NCBI GenBank assembly: GCA_037045645.1
Contig: JBAOIH010000001.1
Span: 1,302,001 to 1,366,000 of the forward strand
Source of the DNA: Nocardioides sp.
Lineage (GTDB): Bacteria; Actinomycetota; Actinomycetes; Propionibacteriales; Nocardioidaceae
Length of the DNA: 64,000 nt
Direction: 5' to 3'
Every line of letters begins with the position of its first letter. The stretch's first letter is position 1. Shown here piece by piece: positions 35,702 to 44,354 of this stretch. Under the pieces are notes generated by a model that saw only the letters and a program-made list of their open reading frames with translations, was not told where the DNA came from and did no database searches. A program made the position numbers and the translations under genes.

Positions 35702-36466
35702 GTGAGTACGACTGGCCGGCTCGCCGGCAAGGTCGCCATCGTGACCGGTGGCGCGCAGGGGCAGGGAGCCGAGATCGCCCGGGCATTCGTCGCCGAGGGC
35801 GCGAAGGTCGTCATCGCCGACGTAGCCGACGAGGCCGGAGCGGCGCTGGCCGCCGAGTTGGGGGAGTCGGCGTCGTTTCGGCACCACGACGTCACGGACG
35901 CGGCATCCTGGGCCGACCTGGTGGCCGAGACCAACGAGACGTACGGTCCGGTCAACGTATTGGTCAACAACGCGGGCATCCTGCGCTTCGGCGAGGTCGA
36001 CAAGATGCCGTTCGAGGAGGCTCAGTTGCTCTGGCGGGTCAACCAGGGCGGCTGCTGGCTGGGCATGCAGGCCGTGGTGCCGACGATGAAACGCAACGGT
36101 GGCGGCTCCATCGTCAACGCGTCGTCGGTCGAGGGCCTGGGCGGGATGGGGTCGGTCTCGGCGTACTGCGGCTCCAAGTGGGCCATCCGCGGCATGACCA
36201 AGGCAGTCGCGCACGAGGTCGCGGCTCGCGGCATCCGGGTCAACAGCGTGCACCCCGGCATGATCGACACCGGGATGACCCGCGAGCACGGCGGAGACGC
36301 CGCCATGGAGTACGGCGCCACCAAGATCCCGATGCGTCGCGTCGGCTACCCCGACGACATCGCCCCGGCGTACGTGTTCCTCGCCAGCGACGAGTCGCGC
36401 TACGTCACCGGGGCCGAGTTGGCCGTCGACGGTGGGGTCACCGCGACGCACGCCTTCGGCGGTTGA
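35702..36466 (+). CDS. 3alpha(20beta)-hydroxysteroid dehydrogenase-like SDR
   Basis: A 254-residue SDR with VTGGAQGQGAEIARAFVAEGAKVV, NNAGILRFGEV, the active site NASSVEGLGGMGSVSAYCGSKWAIRG and the C-terminal SDESRYVTGAELAVDGG. It strongly resembles mycobacterial FabG3 (Rv2002) and Streptomyces 20beta-HSD, which reduce keto groups on steroids. GTG 35702 has GGAGG 8 bases upstream. It is 28 bp after hsd4A and probably ends this KstR operon. Its TGA is the first three bases of a 32-bp repeat array. Confidence 0.87.
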   Translation: MSTTGRLAGKVAIVTGGAQGQGAEIARAFVAEGAKVVIADVADEAGAALAAELGESASFRHHDVTDAASWADLVAETNETYGPVNVLVNNAGILRFGEVDKMPFEEAQLLWRVNQGGCWLGMQAVVPTMKRNGGGSIVNASSVEGLGGMGSVSAYCGSKWAIRGMTKAVAHEVAARGIRVNSVHPGMIDTGMTREHGGDAAMEYGATKIPMRRVGYPDDIAPAYVFLASDESRYVTGAELAVDGGVTATHAFGG

Positions 36467-36682
36467 CCTGTCGCGTTTGCTTCGCGAATTGGGGTCGACC
36501 TGTCGCGTCTGCGTCGCGAGATGGCGCTGACCTGTCGCGTTTGCTTCGCGAGATGGCGCTGACCTGTCGCGTTTGCTCACCTTCTCGCGAGAAGTCGCGC
36601 AGATGCGACAGGTCGAGGGCTTCCGGCGGAGCAGATGCGACAGGTCGAGGGCTTCCGGAGCAGATGCGACAGGTCAGCGCAG
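36464..36682. repeat. 32-bp tandem repeats, four direct and three inverted, between two convergent stop codons
   Basis: Direct units start TGACCTGTCGCGTTTGCTTC at 36464, with GACCTG recurring at 36497, 36529 and 36561 (exact 32-bp spacing). After a CTTCTCGCGAGAAG centre, inverted units (GATGCGACAGGTC) begin near 36605, 36637 and 36666. The first direct unit starts with the TGA of the SDR gene, and the last inverted unit contains the TGA of kstR (complement of 36674-36676). The region can form a large hairpin and may serve as a two-way terminator. Confidence 0.9.
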
Positions 36683-37285
36683 GATGAGGTGGACGGCGCG
36701 ATCCATGTGATCGGCCGTCTCCTCGGGGGTCGAGCGGCCGGTGACCCAGGCGACCAGGGAGGACAGCCAGACGTCACCGATGACCCGGGCGACAGCGATC
36801 TCATCCTCGGTCGGATCTTCGTCCAACGCAGTCTCGGGATTGATCGCGTACGTGATCATCTGAGTTAGCAGCAGTCCGACCCGACGGATCTCCGCCTCGA
36901 CCGAGGCGTCGGCGAACATGAATGCCCTGGTCAGGGCCTCGGCGAGCCGCTGGTCTGCCTCCAACCCGCGAGAGGTGCGCTTGAGCACCCAGATCACCCG
37001 ATCCGCGGGCGTGTCGCCCGGCACTGCACGACGTCGTACGGCCGCCTCGGCGGCGGCGAACTGGCGTCCTAGGGCGGTCACCAGGAGGTGGATCTTGGAC
37101 GGGAAGTAGCGGTAGAGCGTGCCGAGGGCGACGTCGGCGCGTTCGGCGACGGCGCGCATCTGCACGGCCTCGAACCCGCCCTGCGAGGCCAGTTCGATCG
37201 TGGCCTCCAGCATCCGTTGGCGGCGCTCGCGCTGAGCGGCCGAGCCGGTGCCGTTCACCGTGGTCGCCGTGGTGGTGCTAGTCAT
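36674..37285 (-). CDS. kstR: TetR-family repressor of sterol catabolism KstR
   Basis: A 203-residue TetR protein. Its DNA-binding region AQRERRQRMLEATIELASQGGFEAVQMRAVAERADVALGTLYRYFPSKIHLLVTALGRQF is nearly the same as that of mycobacterial KstR (Rv3574). The ligand-binding half keeps ALTRAFMFADASVEAEI and ARVIGDVWLSSLVAWVTGR. KstR represses sterol-degradation genes and is released by cholesterol-derived CoA thioesters. A candidate autoregulatory site, GGAACACGTTCC, lies 142-153 bp upstream. Six further KstR boxes in this window mark its likely targets. Confidence 0.95.
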   Translation of the reverse strand: MTSTTTATTVNGTGSAAQRERRQRMLEATIELASQGGFEAVQMRAVAERADVALGTLYRYFPSKIHLLVTALGRQFAAAEAAVRRRAVPGDTPADRVIWVLKRTSRGLEADQRLAEALTRAFMFADASVEAEIRRVGLLLTQMITYAINPETALDEDPTEDEIAVARVIGDVWLSSLVAWVTGRSTPEETADHMDRAVHLILR

Positions 37286-37425
37286 CGACTGTTCTCAAAC
37301 CTCTCTCGTGCGGTGGCGCTGTGGGCCACGCCACATTTGTGCCGCGGAACAGGCTGCCGCGTGGTCACGTTGAATCCAGCACGCGGAAACCCAGCGTTCA
37401 GGCTAGCCGCCCGGTCCGCCATAAT

Positions 37426-37439
37426 AGGAACACGTTCCA
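37426..37439. promoter_or_regulatory. KstR-like operator between kstR and the glycosyltransferase operon
   Basis: AGGAACACGTTCCA contains the perfect 12-bp palindrome GGAACACGTTCC and keeps the AAC-N2-GTT core of KstR boxes with G/C instead of A/T at flanking positions. Position suggests autoregulation of kstR and/or control of the divergent operon starting at 37477. Confidence 0.75.
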
Positions 37440-37476
37440 GTTGAGCGCGCCTCGGCGTGTCAGAAAGAGGCCACTC

Positions 37477-38751
37477 ATGCGCATCGCGCTGTTGAGCTAC
37501 CGCAGCAAGCCACATTGCGGCGGGCAGGGGATCTTCATCCGCCATCTCAGCCGCGAGCTGGTCAGACTCGGACACGAGGTCGACGTATTCAGCGGTCAGC
37601 CCTACCCCGAACTCGACGAGGGCGTGGCTCTCACCAAGGTGCCGAGCCTCGACCTCTACCGCGATCCCGACCCGTTCCGGGTGCCCAAGCTCAAGGAGTT
37701 TCGCGACCTGATCGATGTCGAGGAATTCGTGACGATGTGCACGGCCGGGTTCCCCGAGCCGCGTACGTTCGGCAAGCGCGTGCTGCGTGAGTTGAGCAAG
37801 CGTCGCGACGAGTTCGACGTCGTGATCGACAACCAGGTGCTGGCCGACGGGATCCTCGACGTGGAGAAGATCGGCCTGCCGCTGCTCACCGTCCTGCACC
37901 ACCCGATCACCCTTGATCGCAAGATCGACCTCGAGTCGGCGCGCGCGGCCAAGGACTGGAAGAAGTGGCTGTCGTTGCACCGGTGGTACGGCTTCTTGCG
38001 GATGCAGGGTCGGGTCGCGCGCAAGGCGCGACGCATCATCACGCCCTCGGAGTCGAGCAAGCGCGACATCGCGCGCGACTTCGGCGTCGACCCGGCGAAG
38101 ATGACAGTCATCCCGCTCGGTGCCGACGACGGGTTCGTACCCCCGACCGAGCCCCGCGTGCCGGGCCGCATCCTCGCGATGGCCAGCGCCGACGCCCCGA
38201 TGAAGGGCATCGCCACGCTGCTGGAGGCTTTCGCCAAGTTGCGCACCGAGCGTGAGCTCGAACTCGTGCTGGTCACCAAGCCGGTCGCCGGCGGACGTAC
38301 GGAGCGCATGGTCGAGGACCTGGGCATCAAAGACCACGTGAGCTTCGTGCACGGCGTGAGCCAGGAGGAACTCGTACGCATCATGGGTTCGGCCGAACTC
38401 GGCGTCGTGCCTTCGCTGTACGAGGGGTTCTCGTTGCCGACCGCCGAGATGATGGCGACCGGCACTCCGTTGGTTGCCTCCCAGGCGGGCGCGATTCCCG
38501 AGGTGGTCGGGCCGGACGGCCTGTGTGCCGATCTGGTACCTCCTGGTGACGTCAGCGCGTTGCTGGCAGCGATCGAAGGATTGCTCGACGACCCCGAGCG
38601 ACGGGCGGCCTACGGCCGTGCCGGTCGGGCACGCGTCGAGGAGAAGTTCTCTTGGCGCGCGGTCGCCAAGGAGGTGACCGCCACGTTGGAGGAGGTCACC
38701 GAGGAATATCGCCGCGAGCGAGCAGGCACGACTGAAGGAGAGACTCGCTGA
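37477..38751 (+). CDS. Glycosyltransferase family 4 protein
   Basis: A 424-residue GT-B glycosyltransferase. The N-terminal domain begins MRIALLSYRSKPHCGGQGIFIRHLSRELVRLGHEVDVFSG. The GT1 domain shows GADDGFVPP, LVTKPVAGGR and the nucleotide-sugar-binding EX7E-type stretch VPSLYEGFSLPTAEMMATGTPLVAS. AAAGAGG lies 7 bases upstream of ATG 37477. It is the first gene of a four-gene coupled operon; its stop overlaps the next start (TGATG). The acceptor is unknown but likely an envelope lipid or polyprenoid, given the neighbours. Confidence 0.87.
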   Translation: MRIALLSYRSKPHCGGQGIFIRHLSRELVRLGHEVDVFSGQPYPELDEGVALTKVPSLDLYRDPDPFRVPKLKEFRDLIDVEEFVTMCTAGFPEPRTFGKRVLRELSKRRDEFDVVIDNQVLADGILDVEKIGLPLLTVLHHPITLDRKIDLESARAAKDWKKWLSLHRWYGFLRMQGRVARKARRIITPSESSKRDIARDFGVDPAKMTVIPLGADDGFVPPTEPRVPGRILAMASADAPMKGIATLLEAFAKLRTERELELVLVTKPVAGGRTERMVEDLGIKDHVSFVHGVSQEELVRIMGSAELGVVPSLYEGFSLPTAEMMATGTPLVASQAGAIPEVVGPDGLCADLVPPGDVSALLAAIEGLLDDPERRAAYGRAGRARVEEKFSWRAVAKEVTATLEEVTEEYRRERAGTTEGETR

Positions 38752-39518
38752 TGTTGACCGTCGATTTCGACCGCTTGGGCCTGGAGCCCGGCGACCGGGT
38801 GCTCGACCTGGGCTGTGGCGCAGGACGGCACGCATTCGAGATGTACAAGCGTGGCGCCGATGTGATCGCGTTCGACCAGAACGCCGACGACCTCGCGACC
38901 GTACGTGAGTGGTTCGCCGCCATGAAGGAGGCCGGCGAGGTGCCCGAGGGCGCCGAGGCCGACGTGAAGGAGGGCGACGCGCTGGCGCTGCCCTTCGCCG
39001 ATGGCGAGTTCGACCGGATCGTGTGTGCCGAGGTGCTGGAGCACATCCACTCGGATGTCGACGCGATCAAGGAACTCGTACGCGTGCTGCGTCCCGGCGG
39101 CACCCTGGCGATCTCCGTGCCGCGCTGGCTGCCCGAGGTCATCAACTGGAAACTCTCCGACGATTATCACAACGCCGAAGGCGGGCACATCCGGATCTAC
39201 ACCTCCGAGGAGCTCATCGACAAGGTCACCAAGGCGGGCCGTTTCAACGACGGCACTCCCGGTGACGCGATGGTCTTCGAGGGCAAGTCGTACGCCCACG
39301 GGCTGCACACGCCGTATTGGTGGATCAAGTGCGCCGTCGGCGTCAACAACGAAGACCACCCGCTCGCCAAGGCGTACCACAAACTCCTGGTCTGGGAGAT
39401 CATGAAGGCGCCCAAGACCCTGCAGTACGCCGGCAAGGTGCTTGACCCGGTCATCGGCAAGTCGATGGTGCTCTACTTCACCAAGCCCGAGCTCAAGGAC
39501 GCCGCCGGTGCGGCCTGA
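38751..39518 (+). CDS. SAM-dependent class I methyltransferase
   Basis: A 255-residue methyltransferase with motif I VLDLGCGAGRHAFEMYKRGADVIAFD, followed by DALALPFADGEFDRIVCAEVLEHI and the post-motif VLRPGGTLAISVPRW. The C-terminal half (TPYWWIKCAVGVNNEDHPLAKAYHKLLVWEIMKAPKTLQ) is less common and may form the substrate lid. Translationally coupled to the glycosyltransferase upstream and overlapping the next gene by 11 bp. Substrate unknown. Confidence 0.85.
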   Translation: MLTVDFDRLGLEPGDRVLDLGCGAGRHAFEMYKRGADVIAFDQNADDLATVREWFAAMKEAGEVPEGAEADVKEGDALALPFADGEFDRIVCAEVLEHIHSDVDAIKELVRVLRPGGTLAISVPRWLPEVINWKLSDDYHNAEGGHIRIYTSEELIDKVTKAGRFNDGTPGDAMVFEGKSYAHGLHTPYWWIKCAVGVNNEDHPLAKAYHKLLVWEIMKAPKTLQYAGKVLDPVIGKSMVLYFTKPELKDAAGAA

Positions 39519-40608
39519 CACTCCCGCGGTCGAGCGGATCATCACCACCCACCAGATCGCGCAGACCGCGGACTCCATCGTCGCGATGCAGGAGGCCTCG
39601 GGCGCGATTCCGTGGACGACCGGGGAGCACACCGACCTGTGGAACCACGTCGAGGGCGCGATGGCGCTGCTGGTCGCGGGGCGCGTCGCCGAGGCCGAGA
39701 AGGCGTACGACTGGGCGCTCACCCAGCAACGTCATGACGGCTCGATGCCGCTGAAGATCGTGGACGGGGTCCTGGAGGACGCCTCGGGCGAGACCAACAT
39801 GACCGCGTATCTGGCCGTCGGCGTCTGGCACCACTGGCTGATCCGGCACGACGAGGCTTTCGTACGCCGGATGTGGCCGGCCGTACGCGCCGGTCTCGAC
39901 TGGGTCGTGTCGATGCAGCAGCCGTGGGGCGGCATCCGCTGGTCGCAGGAATGGACCTCAGTTGAGGTTGACGGGCAGCCCGCCAAGCGCAACGAGGAGT
40001 GCCTGCTCGCGGGTTCGTCTTCGATCTATCAGTCGCTGCGCGCCGCAGTGGCGATCGCCGAACTGCTCGGTGAGCCGCAACCGGAATGGGAGCTGGCCGG
40101 TGGCCGGCTGGGTCACGCGCTGCGTGAGCACCGGGACCGCTTCTTGGACAAGTCCGAGTTCTCGATGGACTGGTACTACCCGGTCCTGGGAGGCGCGGTC
40201 CGTGGCCAGGCGGCGCAGCGGTTGCTGGAGTCGCGTTGGGACGAGTTCGTGATGCCTGGGCTGGGAGCGCGCTGCATCCTGCCCAACGCGTGGGTGACCG
40301 GTGCGGAGACGTGTGAGCTGGTGATGTCGCTCGACGCGATCGGTGACCGTGAGCGGGCGTTGCAGTTGTTTGCCGACATGCAGCACCTGCGCCACGAGAA
40401 CGGCTCGTACTGGACCGGTTCGGTGCATCCAGAAGGCGTGAATTGGCCCGTGGAACAGACGACCTATACGGCCGCGGCGATGATCTTGGCCGCGGACGCG
40501 CTGTCACTGTCGACCCCCGGCGCCACGATCATGCGGGGCACCACGCTGGCGCCGGACTTCGGCGAACTCGGTCTGGCCTGCGGCTGCGAACGCGCGGACG
40601 TACGTTGA
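39508..40608 (+). CDS. Alpha/alpha-toroid protein of the prenyltransferase/terpene-cyclase-like class
   Basis: A 366-residue soluble protein predicted to be an alpha/alpha barrel. Repeated helical hairpins are visible (IAQTADSIVAMQEASGAIPWTTGEHTDLWNHVEGAMALLVAG, VGVWHHWLIRHDEAFVRRMWPAVRAGLDWVVSMQQPWGGIRW, FADMQHLRHENGSYWTGSVHPEGVNWPVEQTTYTAAAMILAAD). Homologues are usually labelled prenyltransferase or squalene-cyclase-like, but a six-hairpin glycosidase is an alternative. No DXDD protonation motif is seen. GTG 39508 lies inside the end of the upstream methyltransferase, and its stop overlaps the next gene. Confidence 0.7.
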   Translation: MRPDTPAVERIITTHQIAQTADSIVAMQEASGAIPWTTGEHTDLWNHVEGAMALLVAGRVAEAEKAYDWALTQQRHDGSMPLKIVDGVLEDASGETNMTAYLAVGVWHHWLIRHDEAFVRRMWPAVRAGLDWVVSMQQPWGGIRWSQEWTSVEVDGQPAKRNEECLLAGSSSIYQSLRAAVAIAELLGEPQPEWELAGGRLGHALREHRDRFLDKSEFSMDWYYPVLGGAVRGQAAQRLLESRWDEFVMPGLGARCILPNAWVTGAETCELVMSLDAIGDRERALQLFADMQHLRHENGSYWTGSVHPEGVNWPVEQTTYTAAAMILAADALSLSTPGATIMRGTTLAPDFGELGLACGCERADVR

Positions 40609-41258
40609 CCGCGTTCCCGGCCGATCTGGCACCGCACGTGGAGGCGGCGCGCGGGTTCATGCCCGAGGACGAGGGCCTCGCCCTCTTCGAGGCGGCCTGC
40701 TCGGCCCTGTCGCACGGGCCGGTGCTGGAGATCGGCACCTATTGCGGCAAGTCGGCGGTGATCCTCGGCGCGGCAGCTCGTACGGTCGGGGGTGTGGTCT
40801 TCACCGTCGACCACCACCGCGGTTCGGAGGAGAACCAGGCCGGCTGGGAGCACCACGACGCCACGACGGTCGACCCGGAGTTCGGGTTGATGGACACGCT
40901 GCCATTCTTCCGGCGCACGATCGCGCGCGCCGACTTGGAGGACGTGGTGGTGGCGATCGTCGGGCAGTCGACGACCGTGTCGGCGTTGTGGCGTACGCCG
41001 TTGTCGCTGGTCTTCATCGACGGTGGACATTCCGAGGAGCCGGCGCAGGCTGACTATGTCGGCTGGGCACGTTGGGTGCGCCTGGGTGGCCTGCTGGTGA
41101 TCCACGACGTCTTCGAGCACCCTGAGGACGGGGGACAGGCGCCGTTCCGGGTGTGGCGGCGGGCACTGGATTCGGGCGACTGGGAGTCGTACGCGTCGTG
41201 CGGGTCCCTGCAGGTGTTGCGTCGGGTGCGCGGGGAAGCGGGCGACCCGGTCGGGTAG
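40605..41258 (+). CDS. Class I SAM-dependent methyltransferase (MT_24-like)
   Basis: A 217-residue protein with motif I GPVLEIGTYCGKSAVILGAAAR, the acidic motif GGVVFTVDHHRGSEENQAGW and the catalytic-loop-like LSLVFIDGGHSEEPAQADYVGWARWVRLGGLLVIHDVFEHPEDGG. The TTG at 40605 overlaps the preceding stop (TTGA), so I take it as the start. It closes the four-gene operon, eight bp before a KstR box that begins the fadE34 unit. Substrate unknown. Confidence 0.8.
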   Translation: MTAFPADLAPHVEAARGFMPEDEGLALFEAACSALSHGPVLEIGTYCGKSAVILGAAARTVGGVVFTVDHHRGSEENQAGWEHHDATTVDPEFGLMDTLPFFRRTIARADLEDVVVAIVGQSTTVSALWRTPLSLVFIDGGHSEEPAQADYVGWARWVRLGGLLVIHDVFEHPEDGGQAPFRVWRRALDSGDWESYASCGSLQVLRRVRGEAGDPVG

Positions 41259-41265
41259 AGTTTTC

Positions 41266-41279
41266 TAGAACGTGTTCTA
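41266..41279. promoter_or_regulatory. KstR box upstream of the fadE34-like gene
   Basis: TAGAACGTGTTCTA, extended by one more matched pair (C...G), forms a 16-bp perfect palindrome 25-38 bp before the GTG at 41304. This is the expected position for an operator overlapping the promoter. Confidence 0.9.
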
Positions 41280-41303
41280 GTTATCGCCTACCCGGAGGTC
41301 TCC

Positions 41304-43406
41304 GTGCCCCTCGGCATCACCCCCGACCAGATCGAACTCGGCAAGGCCATCCGCGAGTGGGCCGCAGACCTCGAGGGTCGTGCGCTCGCGCGTGCCGCTG
41401 AGTCCGAGCCGGACGAGAAATTCGCCTCCACGTGGGGGGCTGTGACCGAGATGGGGCTGCACGCCGTCGCATTGCCCGACTCGGTCGGCGGCGGCGACGG
41501 GTCGGTGCTCGACCAGGCGATCGTGCTGGAGGCGTGTGCGCACGAACTCGTGCCGGGTGGGTTGTTGCCCGCGGTGTTCGCGTCGTTGCTGGCCCGCACG
41601 ACGCCCGACCTGGCAGCCCGGCTGACCGCTGGCGAGCGGGCGGGCTTGGCGTACTCGAAGAGCCCGGCCTGGATCGCCGACGGCCGGATCACCGGTGAGT
41701 TGAGCGTGGCCTGGGATGTGCCAGGTGCGGACCTGGTGCTGCTGCCCGCGGGATCGTCGTGGTGGTGTGTGCCGGGCAGCGCCGTCACCTTTGTTTCGGG
41801 GTCGGGGCTCGACCTGACCCGGCGGTTGGGGACGGCTCGCGTTGACGCGGCCGTGACCGAGGCGATCGAGCTCGTGGGGGTCGAGGCGTCGCAGGTGCGG
41901 CGTACGCTCCAAGCGATGGCAGCGGCCGAGTGCGCGGGGATCGCACGCTGGTGTCTGGACACTGCGGTGTCGTACGCGAAGGTACGCGAACAGTTCGGTG
42001 CGCCGATCGGTTCCTTCCAGTCGATCAAGCACCTGTGTGCCCAGATGCTTGAGACCACCGAAGCGATCACCGCCGCCGCCTGGGATGCGGCCAACGCCCT
42101 GGACGAGGACCCGATCCAGGCGGGCTTCGCCGCCGAAGTCGCTGCGGTGACCGCGCTCGACGGCGCGGTGTCGGTTGCCGAGGACTGCATCCAGATCCTG
42201 GGTGGCATCGGGTTCACGTTCGAGCACGACGCGCATCTCTTCCTGCGCCGCGCGGTGGCACTTCGGGCTCTGGTGCCGAGTGGTCGTGCGGCCGCAGCTC
42301 GCGTGGCCGAGTTGGCGAAGGGTGGCGTACGTCGGCAGTTGCGGGTCGATCTTGAGGGACGTGACGCGTCGATCCGTCCCGGCGTACGCGACACCGTGGC
42401 AAGCATCGCCGCAGCCGCGGATCAGCGCGTGGCACTTGTGTCGACCGGCTATCTGACTCCGCACTGGGCCGCTCCCTACGGTGTGGACGCCGACGCCGTG
42501 ACGCAACTGGTGATCGACCAGGAGTTGGCCGCAGCGGGGGTCACGCGCCCTGACCTCACGATCGGCGGCTGGGCGCTGCCGACCATCGTCGAGCACGGAT
42601 CGGACGAGCAACGTGAGCGGTTCGTACTCCCGACTCTGCGCGGCGAGATCGAGTGGTGCCAGCTCTTCAGTGAACCCGGCGCCGGTTCGGACCTGGCGGC
42701 ACTGCGTACGAAGGCCGAACGTGTCGACGGAGGCTGGCGCCTCACGGGTCAGAAGGTGTGGACTTCGCACGCGGGGCGCGCGCACTTCGGGATCTGCCTG
42801 GCGCGCACCGATCCGGAGGCGCCCAAGCACAAGGGGATCTCGTACTTCCTCGTGGACATGGCGTCCGACGGCATCGACATCCGCCCGCTGCGTGAGATGA
42901 CCGGCGACGCCCTCTTCAACGAGGTCTTCCTCGACGGAGTGTTCGTGCCGGACGACATGGTCGTGGGGGAGTTGGGCGACGGCTGGCGCCTGACCCGTAC
43001 GACGCTGGCCAATGAGCGCGTCGCGATGGGGTCCGCTCGACTCGACAAGTCAGCCGAGCAGGCCGTGGCGTTGGTGAGCCAGGACGGAGACCTGGAAGCG
43101 GTCGGCCGGTCCGTGGCCTTGGCGACGGTCTGCGCGCAGTTGGGTGTGCGTACGACCCTGCGGTCGCTGGCCGGACAAGGACCTGGCGCGGAGTCGTCGG
43201 TGGCGAAGTTGCTCGGGGTGAAGTCGCGTCAGGATTCGTCGGAACTCGTGGTCAGCCTCCTGGGCGATGCCTTGGCGACCGGCGGACCCGACGTCGACTC
43301 GGCCGTGCACGAGATGCTGTTGACGCGGTGCCTGTCCATCGCGGGCGGGACGACACAGATCCTGCGCAACGTGGCCGCCGAGCGGATTCTCGGCCTGCCC
43401 CGCTGA
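41304..43406 (+). CDS. fadE34: Two-domain acyl-CoA dehydrogenase, FadE34/ChsE3-like
   Basis: A 700-residue protein made of two fused acyl-CoA dehydrogenase modules. The first is at about 1-335, with FGAPIGSFQSIKHLCAQMLE and ILGGIGFTFEHDAHLFLRRA. The second is at about 365-700, with LFSEPGAGSDLAALRTKAERVDGGWRLTGQKVWTSHAG and IAGGTTQILRNVAAERILGLP. Length and design match M. tuberculosis FadE34 (Rv3573c), which lies beside kstR there as well and dehydrogenates a five-carbon side-chain sterol CoA ester. GTG 41304 has GGAGG upstream. Its TGA starts a 32-bp repeat array. Confidence 0.87.
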   Translation: MPLGITPDQIELGKAIREWAADLEGRALARAAESEPDEKFASTWGAVTEMGLHAVALPDSVGGGDGSVLDQAIVLEACAHELVPGGLLPAVFASLLARTTPDLAARLTAGERAGLAYSKSPAWIADGRITGELSVAWDVPGADLVLLPAGSSWWCVPGSAVTFVSGSGLDLTRRLGTARVDAAVTEAIELVGVEASQVRRTLQAMAAAECAGIARWCLDTAVSYAKVREQFGAPIGSFQSIKHLCAQMLETTEAITAAAWDAANALDEDPIQAGFAAEVAAVTALDGAVSVAEDCIQILGGIGFTFEHDAHLFLRRAVALRALVPSGRAAAARVAELAKGGVRRQLRVDLEGRDASIRPGVRDTVASIAAAADQRVALVSTGYLTPHWAAPYGVDADAVTQLVIDQELAAAGVTRPDLTIGGWALPTIVEHGSDEQRERFVLPTLRGEIEWCQLFSEPGAGSDLAALRTKAERVDGGWRLTGQKVWTSHAGRAHFGICLARTDPEAPKHKGISYFLVDMASDGIDIRPLREMTGDALFNEVFLDGVFVPDDMVVGELGDGWRLTRTTLANERVAMGSARLDKSAEQAVALVSQDGDLEAVGRSVALATVCAQLGVRTTLRSLAGQGPGAESSVAKLLGVKSRQDSSELVVSLLGDALATGGPDVDSAVHEMLLTRCLSIAGGTTQILRNVAAERILGLPR

Positions 43407-43514
43407 CCTGTCGCGTCTGCTCCGCGAAGGTGCCTCGACCTGTCGCGTCTGCTCCGCGAAGGTGCCTCGACCTGTCGCGTCTGCTTCGCGAAGGTGCCTC
43501 GACCTGTCGCAAAT
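43404..43514. repeat. 32-bp tandem repeat array starting at the fadE34 stop codon
   Basis: Units beginning GACCTGTCGCGTCTGCTCCG recur at 43405, 43437, 43469 and (truncated) 43501, exactly 32 bp apart. The first unit includes the stop codon TGA (43404-43406). Same family as the arrays at 36464 and 56980. Confidence 0.92.
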
Positions 43515-43581
43515 GCGCAGATCACACCCGCGGTACGCCGATTCCGCTACAAACGCGGGCAACATGGACTAAGCCTGGATT

Positions 43582-44352
43582 ATGCGATTGGGAGAGGGCT
43601 CCGCGGCCCACGACACTAAGGAAATCCTGTCGACCCTGTGGACCTCGATCTCCACTGGCGGACTGGTAGCAGGCATCGTCGCCACCGTCATGCAGTTCCT
43701 CGGCCAGTCCGGCTATCCCTCGGCTGTCGCCTTCGTGCTGATCCTGGTGTTCTTCTCGCTTACTGCCTTCAACGTGCTGCTCTTCCGAGCGGCCTTCCGA
43801 ATGCGGCCGGTTTCGAGATTTATCGAGGGTTTCGACGACGTCTACGACACCATGACGCTCGCCATCGCAGGTGCGAAGGACAGCATCTGGGCAACCCGGG
43901 TGACTCGGTCCACGATGGCGCTGGACCATGAGTACTTCAACACGACGATCCGTCGGATCAAAGGCCAGAACTGCAAGCCCATCAACAACTATCGGCGAAT
44001 CATGAGCGTCTCGACCGCCGACAAGGCCGAGTTGATGTGCAAGCTCTTGCACGAGCATGCGGGGGACCGCGGTTTCGCGTTGCGTACGACTGAACTCGAG
44101 ACTGATTATGAGCTTGTCATCGTCGACCACGAGGTCGCTTTCATGTTGTTCCACGACCCGGAGTCTGCGAGTTCGGTGATTAACGGGGCCTTGCAGATTT
44201 ATGACCGCGATGCCGTGGAACGGCTTCGCGGCCTCTTCAACGCGGTCTGGGCGCGGGGCGCGGTGATCAAGGACGGCCCGGTGCTCACCGACGCCCGACA
44301 GCAGCAGTTGCTGACCAAGTACGAGGCGCTAATGCAAGAGCTTCCTGACTGA
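43582..44352 (+). CDS. Hypothetical membrane protein with PLD-like C-terminal region
   Basis: A 256-residue protein I cannot assign to a named family. Two membrane helices are at residues 20-70 (ISTGGLVAGIVATVMQFLG and AVAFVLILVFFSLTAFNVLLF). A cytoplasmic domain of about 180 residues follows, containing EYFNTTIRRIKGQNCKPINNYRRIM and LETDYELVIVDHEVAFMLFHDPES. That pattern resembles the PLD-like fold used as a sensor or effector domain in some regulators, but no HKD motif is present. Its local base composition looks less GC-rich than its neighbours. There is no clear ribosome-binding site, and it does not fit the steroid theme, so it may be an acquired gene. Confidence 0.6.
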   Translation: MRLGEGSAAHDTKEILSTLWTSISTGGLVAGIVATVMQFLGQSGYPSAVAFVLILVFFSLTAFNVLLFRAAFRMRPVSRFIEGFDDVYDTMTLAIAGAKDSIWATRVTRSTMALDHEYFNTTIRRIKGQNCKPINNYRRIMSVSTADKAELMCKLLHEHAGDRGFALRTTELETDYELVIVDHEVAFMLFHDPESASSVINGALQIYDRDAVERLRGLFNAVWARGAVIKDGPVLTDARQQQLLTKYEALMQELPD

Positions 44353-44354
44353 CC

